Source: Caballeronia fortuita (GTDB lineage: Bacteria; Pseudomonadota; Gammaproteobacteria; Burkholderiales; Burkholderiaceae). Taken from it: a stretch of 64,000 bases of DNA. Below, piece after piece: positions 50,301 to 57,467 of this stretch. The DNA is taken from positions 248,001 to 312,000 of the forward strand of contig NZ_FCNX02000001.1 of the NCBI RefSeq assembly GCF_001544835.2. Direction: 5' to 3'. The notes under the pieces were generated by a model. It was not told the origin of the DNA. It saw nothing but the letters and a program-made list of their open reading frames with translations, and made no database searches. The stretch's first letter is position 1; every line of letters starts with the position of its first letter. A program made the translations under genes and the position numbers.

Positions 50301-50850
50301 TGAGAACAACAAGCGGGCTGCGAAGCAAAACAAGACTGACATCCGTGTCGTCATTGGCAACCCGCCGTATTCAGTTGGCCAGGACAGCCAGAATGACGAT
50401 GAAAAGAACCTCGATTACCCGCGACTAGATAGCCGTATCGAAACCACTTATGCGGCTAACTCTAAGGCTGGCCTCAAGCGGAACCTTTACGATTCGTACA
50501 TCCGCGCATTTCGCTGGGCCAGCGACCGTATCAAGGACAAGGGTGTCATTTGCTTCGTGAGCAATGGCTCCTTGATCGGCAAGAACTCGATGGACGGGAT
50601 ACGCAAAACCCTTGTCGATGAGTTCACGAGTATCTATTGCTTCAACCTTCGTGGCGACGCTCACGGTTCAGGGGAGATTCGGCAGAAAGAAAAGGGCAAC
50701 GTTTTCGGCGCTGGGGACGGGAAGATTGAGTTCTTCGGCTACTGGGCCTTGTTTGACCCAGACGAAGACATGACGGAAGACAGCCTCAGCGCCCAGCTTA
50801 ACCTCCAGTTGAACTTCGTTGTTGTGGAGGCAAAAAATGGCAGCCACTAA
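47365..50850 (+). CDS. Type ISP-like restriction enzyme (nuclease-helicase-methylase) lacking the recognition domain
   Basis: A 1161-residue protein with domain order Mrr-like nuclease (KPDVGIDLVAKER then FCAIQCKFY, D...Q-x-K, residues 50-95), superfamily 2 helicase (MACGTGKTFTALK; VCDEAHRTTG; SVGRVMRTAPG) and an N6-adenine methyltransferase (DPFTGTGTFMVRLL; IGNPPYSVG). This is the order of single-chain type ISP enzymes such as LlaGI and LlaBIII, which are about 1,500-1,600 residues and end in a target-recognition domain. Here the chain follows the family to FNLRGDAHGSGEIRQKEKG, then ends after about 45 unfamiliar residues. Without a recognition domain it cannot work in the usual way. It overlaps the next gene by 14 bases. 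Confidence 0.85.
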   Translation: MTTTIHTILEEFREAATSNRDLGDKFEKLFATYLVTDPLYQDKFSDVWLWNEWPDRGNKPDVGIDLVAKERYTGGFCAIQCKFYDPSHTLHKPDIDSFFTASGKAPFTSRLIVSTTDKWGKHAEEALENQHVPVSRLRVQDLADSPIDWSAFSMKKPTAIKLKAKKKLREHQKKALKKTEEGFQESDRGKLIMACGTGKTFTALKITEKLVPKGGTALFLVPSISLLSQTLREWTAETEVGMQSFAVCSDSKVGKKSENEDISTHDLAFPATTDVQKLAKQVQAFAGKRDLTVIFSTYQSIEVVAQAQKEGLPEFDLIVCDEAHRTTGVTLDGDSESHFVKVHDQKFIKGKKRLYMTATPRIFSDSALVQAQENDAVVISMDDVAHFGLEFYRLGFGEAVGSGLLADYKVMVLAVDEKYVSNAFQSQIADENSEISLEDAVKVTGCWNGLSKRMAKSEGFNEQDPEPMRRAVAFSRSIKDSKRLTSLFSQIVDEYRDTHEDDDGLLACEVDHVDGTFNALRRNALLDWLKEDTTAQGNVCRILSNARCLSEGVDVPALDAVMFLNPRNSVVDVVQSVGRVMRTAPGKKYGYIILPIGVPSDMSPEEALKDNQKYKVVWQVLQALRAHDDRFNATVNQIELNKKRPDQIQIIGVGGRSEDENEGGVHGKGGGEPTPVQFTFNFPHIEEWRDAIYAKIVLKCGDRRYWEQWASDIAEIADRHITRITALLEGANKEHKKAFASFLRGLKDNLNPQISEKDAIEMLAQHLITKPVFDAIFEGYSFTEKNPVSIAMQHMLNVLEEQAIGKEVETLERFYTSVRTRVSGIDNAKARQEVIRELYEKFFKTAFKAMSDRLGIVYTPVQIVDFIIHSADIALREEFGVGLSEKGVHVIDPFTGTGTFMVRLLQSGLIKPKDLAYKYKHELHANEIVLLAYYIAAINIEEAFHGIEDGEYHPFEGIVLTDTFQMTEGKGSLDEVMFPENNKRAAKQNKTDIRVVIGNPPYSVGQDSQNDDEKNLDYPRLDSRIETTYAANSKAGLKRNLYDSYIRAFRWASDRIKDKGVICFVSNGSLIGKNSMDGIRKTLVDEFTSIYCFNLRGDAHGSGEIRQKEKGNVFGAGDGKIEFFGYWALFDPDEDMTEDSLSAQLNLQLNFVVVEAKNGSH

Positions 50851-51757
50851 CGTTGGGCACAACCCGGAGGAATCAGGAGCGAGGCTGCTTCATTTTGTCA
50901 AACAGGAGATCACGAATCCGCCTTCGGCCCCGGTGTTCGAGAACGCCAAGTTCGAACATTTCGCCGCTGAACATGTAGCGATCTTCATTCATGGTTTCAC
51001 AGCCAACTCAGCGTATCTTGGCACCATGATGCAAGAGTTCGTTGACAACGACATTTTGGCTCTTGCTTTTAACTATCCGTCTTATGACGGCATTGATTGT
51101 GCAGCGGCTGAACTTGCTGACGCTCTCAAGGCTTTGGACAATTTAGCTTCGGGGGCGATCTCTCAGCAGAGAAAGGTCGTTCTGGTCTGCCACAGTATGG
51201 GCGGACTAGTTGCTCGTGCCTTCTTGAGCTTCAATGGGGGAAACACCTTTGTTCGCAAAGTCGTGACGTTAGGAACGCCTCATGATGCAACTCTCACGAA
51301 CAGCGGACTGGTCCACGCTTTCGTGACTTGGGGCGAGTACTACACTGGCTTGAACAATGGCGGCTACTCGTCTTCATGCAGATCGGCACTCCAGCTAACC
51401 ATGCAAGATGGGCCGACTCCCTTTCTTCAGCAGCTCTTGAACGCCAAACCCGTTGATCCTGACGTTGAGTTCATGAGCATTTCGGGCGGCAAGAACATGT
51501 TGAAGTTTGGCAAGAACGTCATACACAATAAGGTCCTTAATGCTTTCTTGCAGTGGAAGCTGGGATCGGAAACAAATGATGGCCTAGTCAAAGAGAGCAG
51601 CAGCGATTTTTCCTCTGCGAAATTTCGTTCGTGCTTTCCGAAATGTCATCCGCATATGGGAAGCGGGACCTACTCCCGTTACGCCAAGACGAACCATTCA
51701 TTCTTGATTAGCACTCAGCCGTTGGCACTTGCTGCGATCAGTTTTGTGAAGGTCTGA
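50837..51757 (+). CDS. Alpha/beta hydrolase (lipase-like)
   Basis: A 306-residue alpha/beta hydrolase. The oxyanion segment VAIFIHGFTANSAYL is followed by VVLVCHSMGGLVARAFL (nucleophile Ser in HSMGG) and a conserved VTLGTPHDA turn; a C-terminal His (AKTNHSFL) may complete the triad. It resembles lipases and PGAP1-like deacylases, so a membrane lipid or an acylated protein are possible substrates. No signal peptide is seen, so it acts in the cytoplasm. A TGGAGG ribosome site and the overlap with the helicase gene show it belongs to that operon. Confidence 0.82.
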   Translation: MAATNVGHNPEESGARLLHFVKQEITNPPSAPVFENAKFEHFAAEHVAIFIHGFTANSAYLGTMMQEFVDNDILALAFNYPSYDGIDCAAAELADALKALDNLASGAISQQRKVVLVCHSMGGLVARAFLSFNGGNTFVRKVVTLGTPHDATLTNSGLVHAFVTWGEYYTGLNNGGYSSSCRSALQLTMQDGPTPFLQQLLNAKPVDPDVEFMSISGGKNMLKFGKNVIHNKVLNAFLQWKLGSETNDGLVKESSSDFSSAKFRSCFPKCHPHMGSGTYSRYAKTNHSFLISTQPLALAAISFVKV

Positions 51758-51801
51758 GCGTCGGACGAAAATCTTAAATAAATATCTTGAGGGGGCGGTC
51801 T

Positions 51802-53751
51802 ATGCAGCAGGAAGACATTTTCTATGAGGATCGATTTCTTGAGAGCTGGGCCGGCTCCATCATCACCAATCCTAGCACTGCAATCGTGGAGTTGGTTGCT
51901 AATTGCTGGGACGCATACGCTACCGAGGTCAAGATAAGCTGGCCTGATCCGAAGAAGAACAAGCAGTTCTCTATCTCGGACAACGGTAAGGGCATGACCA
52001 AGGACGAGTTTGATTACATCTGGCGTGCCATGTCTTATGACCGTATCGCCAAGACCGGCTCCACAACCTCACCTCCCCCTGGCGTAGACGGGTTGCCTCG
52101 GTTCGTCTTTGGGAAGAATGGCAAGGGTCGTTTCGCTAGTTTCTGCCTGACTAAAAGCTACCGGATTACCTCTATCAAAGACGGGCAAAAGATCGTCTAT
52201 CGGGTGAGTCGCACACCCAACAAACCGTTGATCACCGAACTCGTTGAGTTCGTCGAAAATTGTGTTGAAGGGCATGGAACGACGATCACCGGCGAGGGTG
52301 AGATCTGTCAGACCAACCTTTCCGTTGAACAAGCCAGAGAGCTGTTGGGCGGTCGTTTCTTGGCGAATCCATCGTTTAAGGTCATCCTCAACGAAAGCCC
52401 CATTACCTTCAGCGACATCGGAACATCTTCGCTGTCCATTGTGGATGTCGATGTGCCAGGTTATGGCACGGTGAAGATCTACCATATCGATACGCGAAAG
52501 GCTGATAAGACCACCAAGCAGCATGGGATCGCGTGGTGGGTGACGAATCGCGCAGTGGGTGACTGCAAGTGGCGCGGCACAGATGTTGAGCGCATCCTTG
52601 ACGGTCGTACCGAGAAGGCAAAGCGATTTACCTTCATCGTGCAGGCTGACTTTTTGAACAAGGAGAATGCTGTCAAGGAAGACTGGTCCGGGTTCCATGA
52701 CAATAATGAGGCCTGGCTGAAGACCAGGCCAGTTGTCCAAGACAAGATCAAAGAAATCATTTCCAGCACGAGCCATGCCGAACGCGAAGGAAAGAGGAGC
52801 GCGGTTCTGGAGCGTGTTGGCGAGTCCGTCAACCTTCTTCCGTTATTGAGCAAGGAGCGAGTCACAACCTTCGTCAATGAAGTAGTGGATACTTGCCCGA
52901 ACTTTGGTGAGCAGGAGGTCGTTCAGCTAACCTCCATCCTGGCGAAATTGGAGAAGAGCAAGTCGCAATACGGCTTGCTGGAGATCTTGCATAACCAGGA
53001 TCCAAAAGACCTAGACGCCCTTCACGAAGTGTTGAGCCAATGGACCATTGGCATGGCGAAGGTGGTGCTCGACGAGATACAAGGGCGATTGAAGGTCATT
53101 AACGAGCTGCGGATCAAGATTCAGGTGGCAGGCATTGACGAAGTCAAGGAACTTCAGCCTCTGTTTGCCAAGGGCCTGTGGATGTTTGGCGATAAGTTTG
53201 AGTCAATCCACTTCACGTCCAACAAGGGCATGACAACGGTCATCCGTGAACTCTTCGACGGCAAGGCAGAGAAGGCTTCGCTGAACCGCCCTGACTTTGT
53301 GATTCGTGGCGACGGCAGCACAGGCTTTTATTCCCTTCCGTCTTACAACGAAGATCACCAAGAAATTGGCGTCGGCCACCTTGTGATTGTTGATTTGAAG
53401 ACCACCAAGCTCTCGCTCGGCTCTAAGGAAAAGGAACAGATTTGGAAGTACGTGAAGGAGCTGAAGAAAAAGGGCTATATTCAGCCTGAGACGCGGGTAG
53501 ACGGTTTCGTGTTGGGCGATCAGATTGAAAGTGGGGAAGGCGGCACCCGCACCGAAGACAATGACAAGGTCAAAATCCAGCCGTTACTCTACAGCATCAT
53601 TCTGAGCAGGGCCGAGCAGCGGTTGCTCAAGCTCTATGAAAAAGTGAGGGAAGCTCCGTTTCTTGTGGAACAGCAGGAGGAGCTGAGTAAATTCATTGAG
53701 CCTATCGCTGTTGCACAGCCATCGCTCGCCGAGACGGCGGGTGCGAAATGA
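51802..53751 (+). CDS. GHKL (Hsp90/MORC-like) ATPase with C-terminal nuclease-like domain
   Basis: A 649-residue protein. The N-terminal GHKL fold shows the N box (AIVELVANCWDAYA), the DNGKGM box and a FGKNGKGRFASF lid-type glycine loop, as in MutL, Hsp90 and MORC. The C-terminal third has NRPDFVIRG followed by LVIVDLKTTKLSLGSKEKEQIWKY, the D...D-x-K pattern of a PD-(D/E)xK nuclease. An ATP-gated nuclease is therefore likely. The start with GGGGGCGGT upstream is preferred. It follows the hydrolase by 44 bp and overlaps the next short frame by four bases (ATGA). Confidence 0.82.
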   Translation: MQQEDIFYEDRFLESWAGSIITNPSTAIVELVANCWDAYATEVKISWPDPKKNKQFSISDNGKGMTKDEFDYIWRAMSYDRIAKTGSTTSPPPGVDGLPRFVFGKNGKGRFASFCLTKSYRITSIKDGQKIVYRVSRTPNKPLITELVEFVENCVEGHGTTITGEGEICQTNLSVEQARELLGGRFLANPSFKVILNESPITFSDIGTSSLSIVDVDVPGYGTVKIYHIDTRKADKTTKQHGIAWWVTNRAVGDCKWRGTDVERILDGRTEKAKRFTFIVQADFLNKENAVKEDWSGFHDNNEAWLKTRPVVQDKIKEIISSTSHAEREGKRSAVLERVGESVNLLPLLSKERVTTFVNEVVDTCPNFGEQEVVQLTSILAKLEKSKSQYGLLEILHNQDPKDLDALHEVLSQWTIGMAKVVLDEIQGRLKVINELRIKIQVAGIDEVKELQPLFAKGLWMFGDKFESIHFTSNKGMTTVIRELFDGKAEKASLNRPDFVIRGDGSTGFYSLPSYNEDHQEIGVGHLVIVDLKTTKLSLGSKEKEQIWKYVKELKKKGYIQPETRVDGFVLGDQIESGEGGTRTEDNDKVKIQPLLYSIILSRAEQRLLKLYEKVREAPFLVEQQEELSKFIEPIAVAQPSLAETAGAK

Positions 53752-54057
53752 ACGGGGGTATCAATTGGATCGCAGCGTATAACTACCTGTTTGCGTCGCT
53801 CAACAGCGAGAACAAGGACCTCTATGTTGGCGGATCAACATTTTGCCGCATGGCCCAGCAAGTCGATCCAGGCTCGCCTAGAGATACTGCGTAAGAGCCT
53901 TCCGAGTCTGCGGAACGAATTGGCTCATGGCTCGTCGATGTTGACCAGCCAGGTACTGGGAACCATTGAACTGGTCGCCGAGATCCTGTCCCAGATCTTC
54001 GCGCCAGATTTGGGAGCAATGGCCTCTGACACGATCCAACGCGGGCGGTCCAGATGA
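53748..54057 (+). pseudogene. Broken HEPN-type gene
   Basis: A frame opens at 53748, coupled to the gene before it (MNGGINWIAAYNYLFASLNS...), and stops at 53894. In another frame the DNA then encodes IQARLEILRKSLPSLRNELAHGSSML and a closing helix, ending at 54057; RNELAH is the R-x4-H motif of HEPN ribonucleases. The two pieces read like the head and tail of one or two genes joined by an internal deletion. Probably the remnant of a fourth gene of this operon. Confidence 0.6.
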
Positions 54058-54430
54058 GCCGTGCAGCGTTCGTGCCGTTGTTTTGACGTTCACTGAACTG
54101 TCTGCGATTTCGAAGAACGACCGATTCCAGGCTACCAATTAATCCTTAAGGCCGGTTTGGGTAAGCTGCTACCAACGACAGCAGCCGGTAGCTTGGCAGA
54201 AGCGGACACTGCAGCGGAATAGTGAACCTCTCTGATACAGGTTTTGTGCTACCAGTATGTTTGGCTACCGTAATAGAGGATATGTGGCCGTAGTGTCAGC
54301 TGGTTGTCCGCACTCCGCGAACCAAATGGGTTATCCCGGTGTCGGGACCTTCGTCGGGCGCCCTTTAATACCCAAAGTGAGCTAGTCTGGTTCAAAATCC
54401 TGAGCATAGAAACGAGCGCAAACAGAATAA
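54058..54430. other. 373-bp stretch without a supported gene
   Basis: Separates the broken HEPN gene from the patatin fusion gene. Short inverted repeats are present around 54160-54195 (GCTGCTACC / GGTAGC). It presumably holds the promoter of the next gene, but no boxes are clear. Confidence 0.35.
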
Positions 54431-57184
54431 ATGATTGTAACTATCGACCTACCGCCTGACCGCCAACGTCCTTGTCTTGAGTCTCTTGACCTCCAAGCGC
54501 TCGACATCGCCACACAAGCGATGCAGCAAGCTTTCGATGTATTGCTATCCCAAGATACAACGCTCTGCGAGATTCTGAATAAAATCAGTTCGGCCGGCGT
54601 GAGGATGGGTGTGTTCGGCGGCTGGGCGCGCGACAGGCTGATCGAGGTTCCTCGGGGAACGAAGGTCTCGTCCCGCGACATTGATTTCGTCGTGGATAGC
54701 GAGCGTCCGATTGCCGAGTTCTTTCCCGCTGGGTACCGCGAGAATCCGTTCGGGGGCGTCGGGATCATCGGGAAGGTGATGCCTCTCGAAGCCTGGAATC
54801 TCCATAACACTTTCCTGTTTAAACTTCGCAAGGAGCAGGCCTCGTTTGCGGCGCTTCCTGCGACGGCAGACTACGACGTCAACGCCATCCTTTTCTTTCC
54901 GTCCCAATGCAATGAGAAATCCTCTTTACTCGACGTGGGAGCCGGAAACGCTCTTAAGTCAGGCCGTCTCGATTTCATGGCGGATGAGGTTGCGCAGCCC
55001 AAGATCCAGGCGGCACGCGCCGTTATTCTCGCTACGAAGCTGGAACTGCAGCCTTCTGAGGCGGTGTGTGATTTCGTGCAGGACGTGTGTGAGGAGGGCG
55101 ATGCTGCCAAAGAAGTTCAAACTGCGGTCGATACATACTGCCCCCCCGAATTGAGGTCACGTGCCCAGCGTTTGCTGTCGGATATCCGTCAGGGGAGTAT
55201 GGGTGGGAGACCAAAGACCGAATTCTTCTTCCATTGCTGGGGTGTGTTTGAAGGTGGAGGCGTTCGGGCAGCGGCACATGCGGGTGCGTACGCCGCAGCA
55301 AAGCGAGCAGGCGTGACGTTCGGTCGAGTCGCGGGGACTTCCGGCGGCTCAATCGTCGCTGCGCTTGTTGCTGCCGGCGCGCCCCCCTCCTATCTCAGGC
55401 GTCATCTTCAGGAATTGGATTTCTCGCCGCTACTCGATAAGCCGTCCAAAATGGATACCTTCTTCGAAAAGAAGCTGCCACTTTGGGCGCGTGCCTTGAG
55501 GCTAGTTACTTGGGGGAACGTGCGAAAGGCGGCGGACGTTGCCACTTATGGGGGACTGCACGGGTCCAAGCGCTTGGGGGATTGGATAGAGCAGCGGCTC
55601 GTCGAACTTGTGCGCCCAGAAAACTCTACGAACAAGAAGCCTGTTCTGTTCTCCGAACTCCCGATCCCGTTGTATGTCGTCGCCACCGATTTTTCTAACG
55701 GCCAACCGAAGGTCTGGTCCCACGCCACGACAGGCGAAGAGAGTGTGGCACTTGCCGTCCGGCATTCGTGCACCATCCCGTTCTTCTTTCAGCCTGCCCG
55801 AGCAGGGTCATCCATCTTCCTCGACGGAGGTGCGGTGGCCAACCTTCCAGCGTATGTGTTGAACAAGCAAAGCGGGACCCTTGGCGAGCGGGACGTCCTC
55901 TCGCGCATCTTGGCGTTTCGGCTTTTGGAAGACGACACAGGGAGCAAGCCGGTGCGCGACCTGCTGGATTTCGGCAGACGACTGAGTGCAGCCATCATCG
56001 ACAGCGCGTCGGAAATCCAATTGCAGTTGCAGCCAAACGTCTATCCAGTCCAGATCAAGACAGGTTCCATTAAGTCGACAGATTTTGACGGCGTCAACGT
56101 TGACAGCAAGCGTTTTCTCTATGGGCGAGGCGTCAAAGGCGCAAGAGAGTTCTTCGAGAAGGAAAGACTGACGGCGCTACGCGGCGATGCGACGGCGCAA
56201 GAATTCCAGGGCTTCGACGAAAAGATGCTGCTCCTCGTGCGCCAAATGCGCTCGTGTAAGGGCACGTTTCTGGCGATTGGCCCCGATACTTACTGGCTCG
56301 ATCATGTGTTCCCGAGCCTGCTCCTGCTTGCTCGCCGCGGTGTGGCCTTTACAGCTGTCGTGACACCAATCAGTTGGCTAAATCCCAAATTTGCGCAACA
56401 GGAAGCCCGTCGGCGACAGTTGCTGGGGTTGCTCGGTGCCGTAGTCACTGAAACGTCTGAGCGCCTCCCCTTCATGGGATTCGCGTTCGACTTGGGTACG
56501 AATCGAGCGAGCACTATCCTCACATATCTGCCGGAAGATGCGCGGACTAACTCTCGATACGAGGATGAGAAAGTGCGTCTCTATACGGCGGACAGCGACC
56601 CAGTTGTTCTCGAAATGCTGGCTGAACAGGTCAGCGCCCACACTACGGCTGCTGTTCCGTCGTCGCTTAAACTGGAATACGCATCTTGCGCCGAACAGAA
56701 GTTGATTGATCGCCTCCGCCGGGTTTCCGCGTACGCGCGGGCCTCGATTAGCATACAAAGTGTCCAAGTGACCCGTGACATTCTCGTCATGCAGAAGCAG
56801 ATCAAGGAGTTTAAGGCACTACAGATCCGGTCTTTTATGTCCGATTTGTCGGACCACGGGCGCAACTTTTTCGGCTCGACGCAAGTACAGCTTGCGAGCG
56901 GGAGAAGTTCCATTGTCACGCCGCCGGTTTTCGAGAAGCATTCAGGGGCACTCGTCTTGATCGAGGGCAACACACGCCTATACCATTGCTTCACGAACGG
57001 AATCGACGAAGTAGAAGCCGTGGTCATTGAGGGCGTGACTGATTCACTGCCGAGCGATGGTCGTTTCTCGCTCGGCAACCTCCGGCTGGTATCGTCCACC
57101 ATCTCAATTCCCAACAATTATCAGAATTACAAGGAGTCCGAGTATCGGCATATTGAGCGCGCTGTGCACGAAAGCTATGATTAA
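54431..57184 (+). CDS. Nucleotidyltransferase-patatin fusion protein with possible PLD-like C-terminus
   Basis: A 917-residue protein I do not know as a named system. Residues 55-200 look like a poly(A)-polymerase/CCA-adding nucleotidyltransferase head: GVFGGWARD (60-68) and the metal-binding D83/D85 in RDIDFVV. Residues 265-480 are a patatin phospholipase: oxyanion loop EGGGVR (274-279), nucleophile Ser304 in GTSGGS and Asp465 in DGG, so the dyad is complete. Residues of about 590-720 (FLAIGPDTYWLDHVFPSLLLLA, RRGVAFTAVV) recall the phospholipase D fold but lack the H-K-D motif. No membrane segment. The last cargo gene of the transposon, transcribed alone. Likely an abortive-infection type defence protein that degrades membranes; this is inference. 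Confidence 0.8.
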   Translation: MIVTIDLPPDRQRPCLESLDLQALDIATQAMQQAFDVLLSQDTTLCEILNKISSAGVRMGVFGGWARDRLIEVPRGTKVSSRDIDFVVDSERPIAEFFPAGYRENPFGGVGIIGKVMPLEAWNLHNTFLFKLRKEQASFAALPATADYDVNAILFFPSQCNEKSSLLDVGAGNALKSGRLDFMADEVAQPKIQAARAVILATKLELQPSEAVCDFVQDVCEEGDAAKEVQTAVDTYCPPELRSRAQRLLSDIRQGSMGGRPKTEFFFHCWGVFEGGGVRAAAHAGAYAAAKRAGVTFGRVAGTSGGSIVAALVAAGAPPSYLRRHLQELDFSPLLDKPSKMDTFFEKKLPLWARALRLVTWGNVRKAADVATYGGLHGSKRLGDWIEQRLVELVRPENSTNKKPVLFSELPIPLYVVATDFSNGQPKVWSHATTGEESVALAVRHSCTIPFFFQPARAGSSIFLDGGAVANLPAYVLNKQSGTLGERDVLSRILAFRLLEDDTGSKPVRDLLDFGRRLSAAIIDSASEIQLQLQPNVYPVQIKTGSIKSTDFDGVNVDSKRFLYGRGVKGAREFFEKERLTALRGDATAQEFQGFDEKMLLLVRQMRSCKGTFLAIGPDTYWLDHVFPSLLLLARRGVAFTAVVTPISWLNPKFAQQEARRRQLLGLLGAVVTETSERLPFMGFAFDLGTNRASTILTYLPEDARTNSRYEDEKVRLYTADSDPVVLEMLAEQVSAHTTAAVPSSLKLEYASCAEQKLIDRLRRVSAYARASISIQSVQVTRDILVMQKQIKEFKALQIRSFMSDLSDHGRNFFGSTQVQLASGRSSIVTPPVFEKHSGALVLIEGNTRLYHCFTNGIDEVEAVVIEGVTDSLPSDGRFSLGNLRLVSSTISIPNNYQNYKESEYRHIERAVHESYD

Positions 57185-57278
57185 TCCGGCCGGTCCAGTG
57201 GCCCCGGCGCTTCCGCGGGAAGAGACATTCGGGACGGATGGTTGAGGAAATTGGCGCGAAGAATGACAATTTCGTGGC

Positions 57279-57376
57279 AATTTTTCACATTTTGTGCGAG
57301 CGGGGGCGCGCCTGCGCTAGCGCAAATATGAAAAATGTCTTAATTTTCAACGGCCTAATTTTTCACCTTCGTTGAG
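57279..57376 (-). repeat. TnsB-binding-like repeats in the left (distal) end
   Basis: On the minus strand a unit at 57376-57356 (CTCAACGAAGGTGAAAAATT) and another at 57299-57279 (CTCGCACAAAATGTGAAAAATT-like) share the GTGAAAAATT core; a weak copy may lie near 57341. Wide spacing contrasts with the packed sites of the right end, as in Tn7. Confidence 0.7.
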
Positions 57377-57384
57377 AACCTACA
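57359..57384 (-). repeat. Terminal inverted repeat, distal (left) end
   Basis: The minus strand reads TGTAGGTTCTCAACGAAGGT then GAAAAA, 21/26 identical to 40043-40068. Confidence 0.92.
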
Positions 57385-57389
57385 GAGGG
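57385..57389 (+). repeat. 5-bp target-site duplication, right copy (GAGGG)
   Basis: Directly abuts the transposon end and matches 40038-40042 exactly. Confidence 0.93.
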
Positions 57390-57409
57390 TTAGCCTTCTC
57401 GCATCAGCC

Positions 57410-57444
57410 AACCCGTGGTCGCGAAAGCGTCACGGGTTTTTTCT
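57410..57444 (+). terminator. Displaced native gyrB terminator
   Basis: AACCCGTG and CACGGGTT form the stem; within the loop CGC-GAAA-GCG makes a small stem with a GNRA tetraloop; TTTTTT follows. Without the transposon it would lie about 25 bp after the gyrB stop. Confidence 0.85.
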
Positions 57445-57467
57445 TTGTCCTCGATCGTTGCCGAAGT

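Larger units (their letters stand above)
40043..57384. mobile_element. Complete Tn7-like transposon inserted at the gyrB 3' end
   Basis: Defined by 26-bp terminal inverted repeats (21/26 identical, both starting TGTAGGTT), a perfect 5-bp target duplication and a tnsA-tnsB-tnsC-tniQ module in Tn7 order. The element is 17,342 bp. The tnsA-proximal end faces gyrB, like the Tn7 right end facing glmS. Cargo: an exoribonuclease, a restriction-type operon and a nucleotidyltransferase-patatin fusion. Removing it restores gyrB followed after 18 bp by a strong terminator, which confirms the boundaries. Confidence 0.93.

Noticed and set aside
54431-55300. A CBASS cyclase (CD-NTase) at the N-terminus of the patatin protein
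   Set aside because: The GGWARD...DID layout is that of poly(A)-polymerase/CCA-type transferases. The usual CD-NTase GS...D-x-D pattern is not seen, and no separate cyclase gene or Cap accessory gene is near.
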